NCBI GenBank assembly: GCA_022702015.1
Contig: JAKONI010000252.1
Coordinates: 1-34,801 of the forward strand
Direction of reading: 5' to 3'
DNA from: Beijerinckiaceae bacterium
GTDB taxonomy: Bacteria; Pseudomonadota; Alphaproteobacteria; Rhizobiales; Beijerinckiaceae
Length of the DNA stretch: 34,801 bases
The position numbers and the translations under genes are program-made. The notes under the pieces are model-generated. The model was not told where the DNA came from and searched no databases. It saw only the letters and a program-made list of their open reading frames with translations. Each line of letters opens with the position of its first letter. Positions within the stretch are counted from its first letter, which is position 1. Below, piece by piece: positions 32,122 to 34,801 of this stretch.

Positions 32122-32363
32122 TCTCTCGCGTCCTCGGCGCGGGGGCCTCCCTCCGGAGGCGCGGGGGCGACGGTCCCAGGAAACTGTCCTCCGCTCGCCA
32201 TTTTTCCAGACGCGGCGGTGTGGCCGTCTTGCGACATCGCCGCTTAAAAAACAGGCTCGACGCGGGCGGCTGGGCCGGCACTATACGCGCGGATGCCGGT
32301 TTGGGGCCGACTCGACGAGGGGCCCCGCGTCATCCCGCCGTCAAGGCGAATGGGAGGGTTCCC

Positions 32364-32627
32364 ATGCCGACAGCACGCCCGTTCGTCCTGCCCATCGACC
32401 CCTGGCCGCAAGCCTCCCTCGGGGAGCGGACGGCGGTCGGCTCGGTGCTGATCCTGCTCCTCGCGCTGCCGTGCCTCGCCGCCGCCCTCGCCCTCGCCGT
32501 GGGGGCGATCCTGGCGCAGCACGCCGCCCGGTCCTACGACCTCGGCACCCGGCTGCGGGCGTGCATCGACCGGAATGTCCCGGCGGGGCGGCGGGGGGCG
32601 GGTCCACGCCCCGTCCGGCTTCCCTGA
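32364..32627 (+). CDS. Small membrane protein of unknown function
   Basis: An 87-residue protein with one long hydrophobic segment at about residues 24-52 (VGSVLILLLALPCLAAALAL and on), short charged N-terminus and an Arg/Pro-rich tail. TGGGAGGG is well spaced before the ATG, which supports translation. I do not recognise the family. The single Cys pair consists of one in the membrane segment and one in LRACIDRN. It is 76 bases upstream of the acyltransferase fusion gene on the same strand and could be in its transcript. Confidence 0.65.
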   Translation: MPTARPFVLPIDPWPQASLGERTAVGSVLILLLALPCLAAALALAVGAILAQHAARSYDLGTRLRACIDRNVPAGRRGAGPRPVRLP

Positions 32628-32703
32628 GACGAGCCGCGTCCCCGGGCGGATTTGACCTCGGCGCCGCGCCTGGGTCAGTCATGGCCGGAGCCGGGAGCCC
32701 GAC

Positions 32704-34801
32704 ATGTTTCGTTCGTTGATGACCGCACGGCGTTTCGCGCCGCTATTCTGGTGCCAGTTCTTTTCGGCCTTCAACGACAACTTTCTCAAAAACGCCCTCG
32801 CCTTCCTCATCCTATTCGGCATCGCCGGCGGCTCCGGGGGGTCGGGGGAGGGCCATGGCGGCGTGCTGGTGACGCTGGCCAGCGCCGTGTTCATCAGCCC
32901 GTTCTTCATCCTGTCCGGGCTCGGCGGCCAGTGGGCCGACCGCTACGACAAGGCGCTGATGGCCCGCCGGCTGAAGTTCGCGGAGATCTTCGCCGCCGGC
33001 TGCGCGGTGCTCGGCTTCCTGCTCCACTCCATCCCCGTGCTCTTCGTGGCGCTGGGCCTGTTCGGGACGATCGCGGCGCTGTTCGGCCCGATCAAGTACG
33101 GCATCCTGCCCGATCACCTCCGCCGCGAGGAGCTTCCCGCCGGCAACGCCCTGGTGGAGGCGGCGACCTTCCTGGCGATCCTGCTCGGGACCATCGCCGC
33201 CGGCACCGCCTCGGCCATGGGCGGGTCGGGGGCGCTGTTCGGCGCCCTGGTGATGGTGTTCGCCGTCCTGTGCTGGCTGTCCGCCCGGATGATCCCCGAG
33301 ACCGGGGAGGGCGCGCCGGACCTCAAGGTCGACGCCAACGTCGCCCGCTCCACCTTCTCCCTCCTGCGCGACCTCTGGGTCGACACCCGCCTATGGCGCG
33401 GCTCGCTGATCGTGAGCTGGTTCTGGCTGGTCGGCGTGGTGGTGCTGTCGTTGCTGCCGGTGCTGGTGCGGGACGCCTTCAACGGCACCGAGACCGTCAT
33501 CACCCTGCTGCTCGCCACCTTCTCCGTGGGCATCGCGCTCGGCTCCGGCCTGGCCTCGTGGCTCGCCAGCGGCCGGATCGTGCTCCTGCCGACCCCCGTC
33601 GGGGCGATGCTGATGGCGCTGTTCGGCTTCGACCTGTCCTGGACCGTGGCGCACCTGCCGCCCGCCCCCCCGACGCAGGTCGGCCCCCTGGCGTTCCTGG
33701 CCGAGCCGCACGGCCTGCGCACGGTGATCGACTTCCTCGGCCTCGCCATGGCCGGCGGTCTCTACATCGTCCCGTCCTTCGCGGCGGTGCAGGCCTGGGC
33801 CGAGAAGGCGATGCGGGCCCGCATCATCGGCGCCGTCAACGTCATCACCGCCGCCTTCATGGTGGGCGGCACCCTGGCGCTGGCGGCGATGCAGGGGGCG
33901 GGCCTGTCGAGCGCGGCGCTGCTCGCGGTCGTCGCCGGTCTCAACCTCCTCGTGGGCGTCGTGGTGCTCGCGACCCTGCCCACGAGCCCGTTCCGGGACG
34001 CCCTGTCGATCCTGTTCCGGGCCTTCTACCGCCTGGAGGTGCGGGGCCTCGACAACATCGAGAAGGCCGGACCCAACTGCATCGTGGCCCTGAACCACGT
34101 CTCCTTCCTCGACGCGCCGCTGGCGCTCTCGCTCCTCGATCAGGAGCCGGTCTTCGCCGTCGACAGCGGCATCGCGCAGCGCTGGTGGGTCCGGCCCTTC
34201 CTGAGGATGACCCGGGCGATGCCCCTCGATCCGACCCGGCCGCTGGCCACGCGGACCCTGATCAACGCCGTGAAATCCGGCGAGACGCTCATCATCTTCC
34301 CCGAGGGGCGGCTCACCGTCACCGGCAGCCTGATGAAGGTCTATGACGGGGCAGGCCTCATCGCCGACAAGTCCGGCGTGGCAGTGGTGCCGGTGAAGAT
34401 CGAGGGACCGGAGCAGACCGTCTTCTCGCGCCTGTCCCGCGCCCAGGTGCGCCGGCGCTGGTGGCCCAGATTCACCGTGACGGTGCTGGAGCCGGTGCGG
34501 CTCGACGTCGATGCAGGCCTCAAGGGCAAGGCCCGCCGCCAAGCCGCGGGCGCCGCGCTCTACGGCGTGATGTCGGACCTGATCTTCCGCACCGCCCCGA
34601 TCGACCGCACGGTGTTCGAGGCGGTGGTGGATGCCGCCGAGCGCGAGGGCGCGGCCCGCATCGCCGTCGAGGATCCGGTCTCCGGCAAGCTCTCCTATCG
34701 CCGCCTGCTGATGGGCGCCCGGGTGCTGGGGGGCAAGCTCGGGCCGCTGGCCCCGCGGAGCCGGGCCCTCGGCGTGATGCTGCCGAACGCCAACGCCGCC
34801 G
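32704..34801 (+). CDS. Lysophospholipid transporter / acyltransferase / acyl-ACP synthetase fusion (partial)
   Basis: The first 699 residues of a multidomain protein that runs off the right edge. The N-terminal part (about 1-430) is an MFS transporter of the LplT type: FWCQFFSAFNDNFLKNALAF, GLGGQWADRYDK, FGPIKYGILPDHL, and about 11-12 hydrophobic segments. Residues about 440-600 are a PlsC-type acyltransferase with H465-x4-D470 in NHVSFLDA and FPEGR at 532-536. From about residue 618 an AMP-binding synthetase domain begins (SGKLSYRRLLMGARVLGGKL). This order matches the LplT-Aas fusions that take up lysophospholipid and re-acylate it through an acyl-ACP intermediate at the inner membrane. Full length is expected to be about 1,100 residues. 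There is no stop codon before 34801. Confidence 0.93.
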   Translation, partial: MFRSLMTARRFAPLFWCQFFSAFNDNFLKNALAFLILFGIAGGSGGSGEGHGGVLVTLASAVFISPFFILSGLGGQWADRYDKALMARRLKFAEIFAAGCAVLGFLLHSIPVLFVALGLFGTIAALFGPIKYGILPDHLRREELPAGNALVEAATFLAILLGTIAAGTASAMGGSGALFGALVMVFAVLCWLSARMIPETGEGAPDLKVDANVARSTFSLLRDLWVDTRLWRGSLIVSWFWLVGVVVLSLLPVLVRDAFNGTETVITLLLATFSVGIALGSGLASWLASGRIVLLPTPVGAMLMALFGFDLSWTVAHLPPAPPTQVGPLAFLAEPHGLRTVIDFLGLAMAGGLYIVPSFAAVQAWAEKAMRARIIGAVNVITAAFMVGGTLALAAMQGAGLSSAALLAVVAGLNLLVGVVVLATLPTSPFRDALSILFRAFYRLEVRGLDNIEKAGPNCIVALNHVSFLDAPLALSLLDQEPVFAVDSGIAQRWWVRPFLRMTRAMPLDPTRPLATRTLINAVKSGETLIIFPEGRLTVTGSLMKVYDGAGLIADKSGVAVVPVKIEGPEQTVFSRLSRAQVRRRWWPRFTVTVLEPVRLDVDAGLKGKARRQAAGAALYGVMSDLIFRTAPIDRTVFEAVVDAAEREGAARIAVEDPVSGKLSYRRLLMGARVLGGKLGPLAPRSRALGVMLPNANAA

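Overview
The window is a very GC-rich, tightly packed chromosomal segment with 36 protein-coding genes that I can support, one of them cut by the right edge. Gene content points to an alphaproteobacterium of the Methylobacterium type (Hyphomicrobiales). The pointers are an EcfG-type sigma factor, an NrsF-regulated ECF sigma factor, alphaproteobacterial CheY/CheZ, a DUF1214/DUF1254 pair behind a class A penicillin-binding protein, a DUF2093 protein, a YcgN protein, and intergenic hairpin repeats of a style I associate with that genus. The genus is an inference; no rRNA or tRNA gene is present to settle it.

Layout. 1-5 kb: an exported Gly/Tyr-rich protein, a DUF1275 membrane protein, a gamma-glutamyltransferase-family enzyme and a divergent CPA1 Na+/H+ antiporter. 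5-8 kb: ribF with DUF2093, then cheY, cheZ and a creatininase-family hydrolase. 8-12 kb: a family 2 glycosyltransferase, then a DUF1223 / ECF sigma / NrsF operon behind a clear ECF-type promoter, then YcgN. 12-16 kb: PBP1A with DUF1214 and DUF1254 proteins and a large inverted repeat. 16-19 kb: a lipoprotein, a long intergenic region with a candidate structured RNA, a small Cys-rich exported protein and gshB. 19-22 kb: a lipid A/Kdo operon (DUF374 acyltransferase, waaA, lpxK) on the minus strand. 22-24 kb: a short VIT-type membrane protein behind a palindromic site, a metallophosphoesterase and a 43-residue small protein. 24-29 kb: an amidase, an M20 peptidase and an acetolactate-synthase-like ThDP enzyme. 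28.6-32.1 kb: an EcfG-type sigma factor divergent from a cobalt-type nitrile hydratase operon (alpha, beta, activator), then a zinc-ribbon/metallo-beta-lactamase protein. 32-34.8 kb: a small membrane protein and the first 699 residues of a fused lysophospholipid transporter / acyltransferase / acyl-ACP synthetase.

The most interesting observation is that the EcfG-type sigma factor at 28661-29374 has an N-terminal extension whose residues 25-59 match the spacing of the core NepR anti-sigma helix. This suggests a built-in anti-sigma segment. Second are the autoregulation-type promoter (GTAACC, 16-base spacer, CGAA) in front of the DUF1223/ECF/NrsF operon, a FliM-like CheY-docking peptide at the CheZ C-terminus, and an 11-histidine tail at the front of the nitrile hydratase alpha subunit. 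Several intergenic regions also carry repeated hairpin modules.
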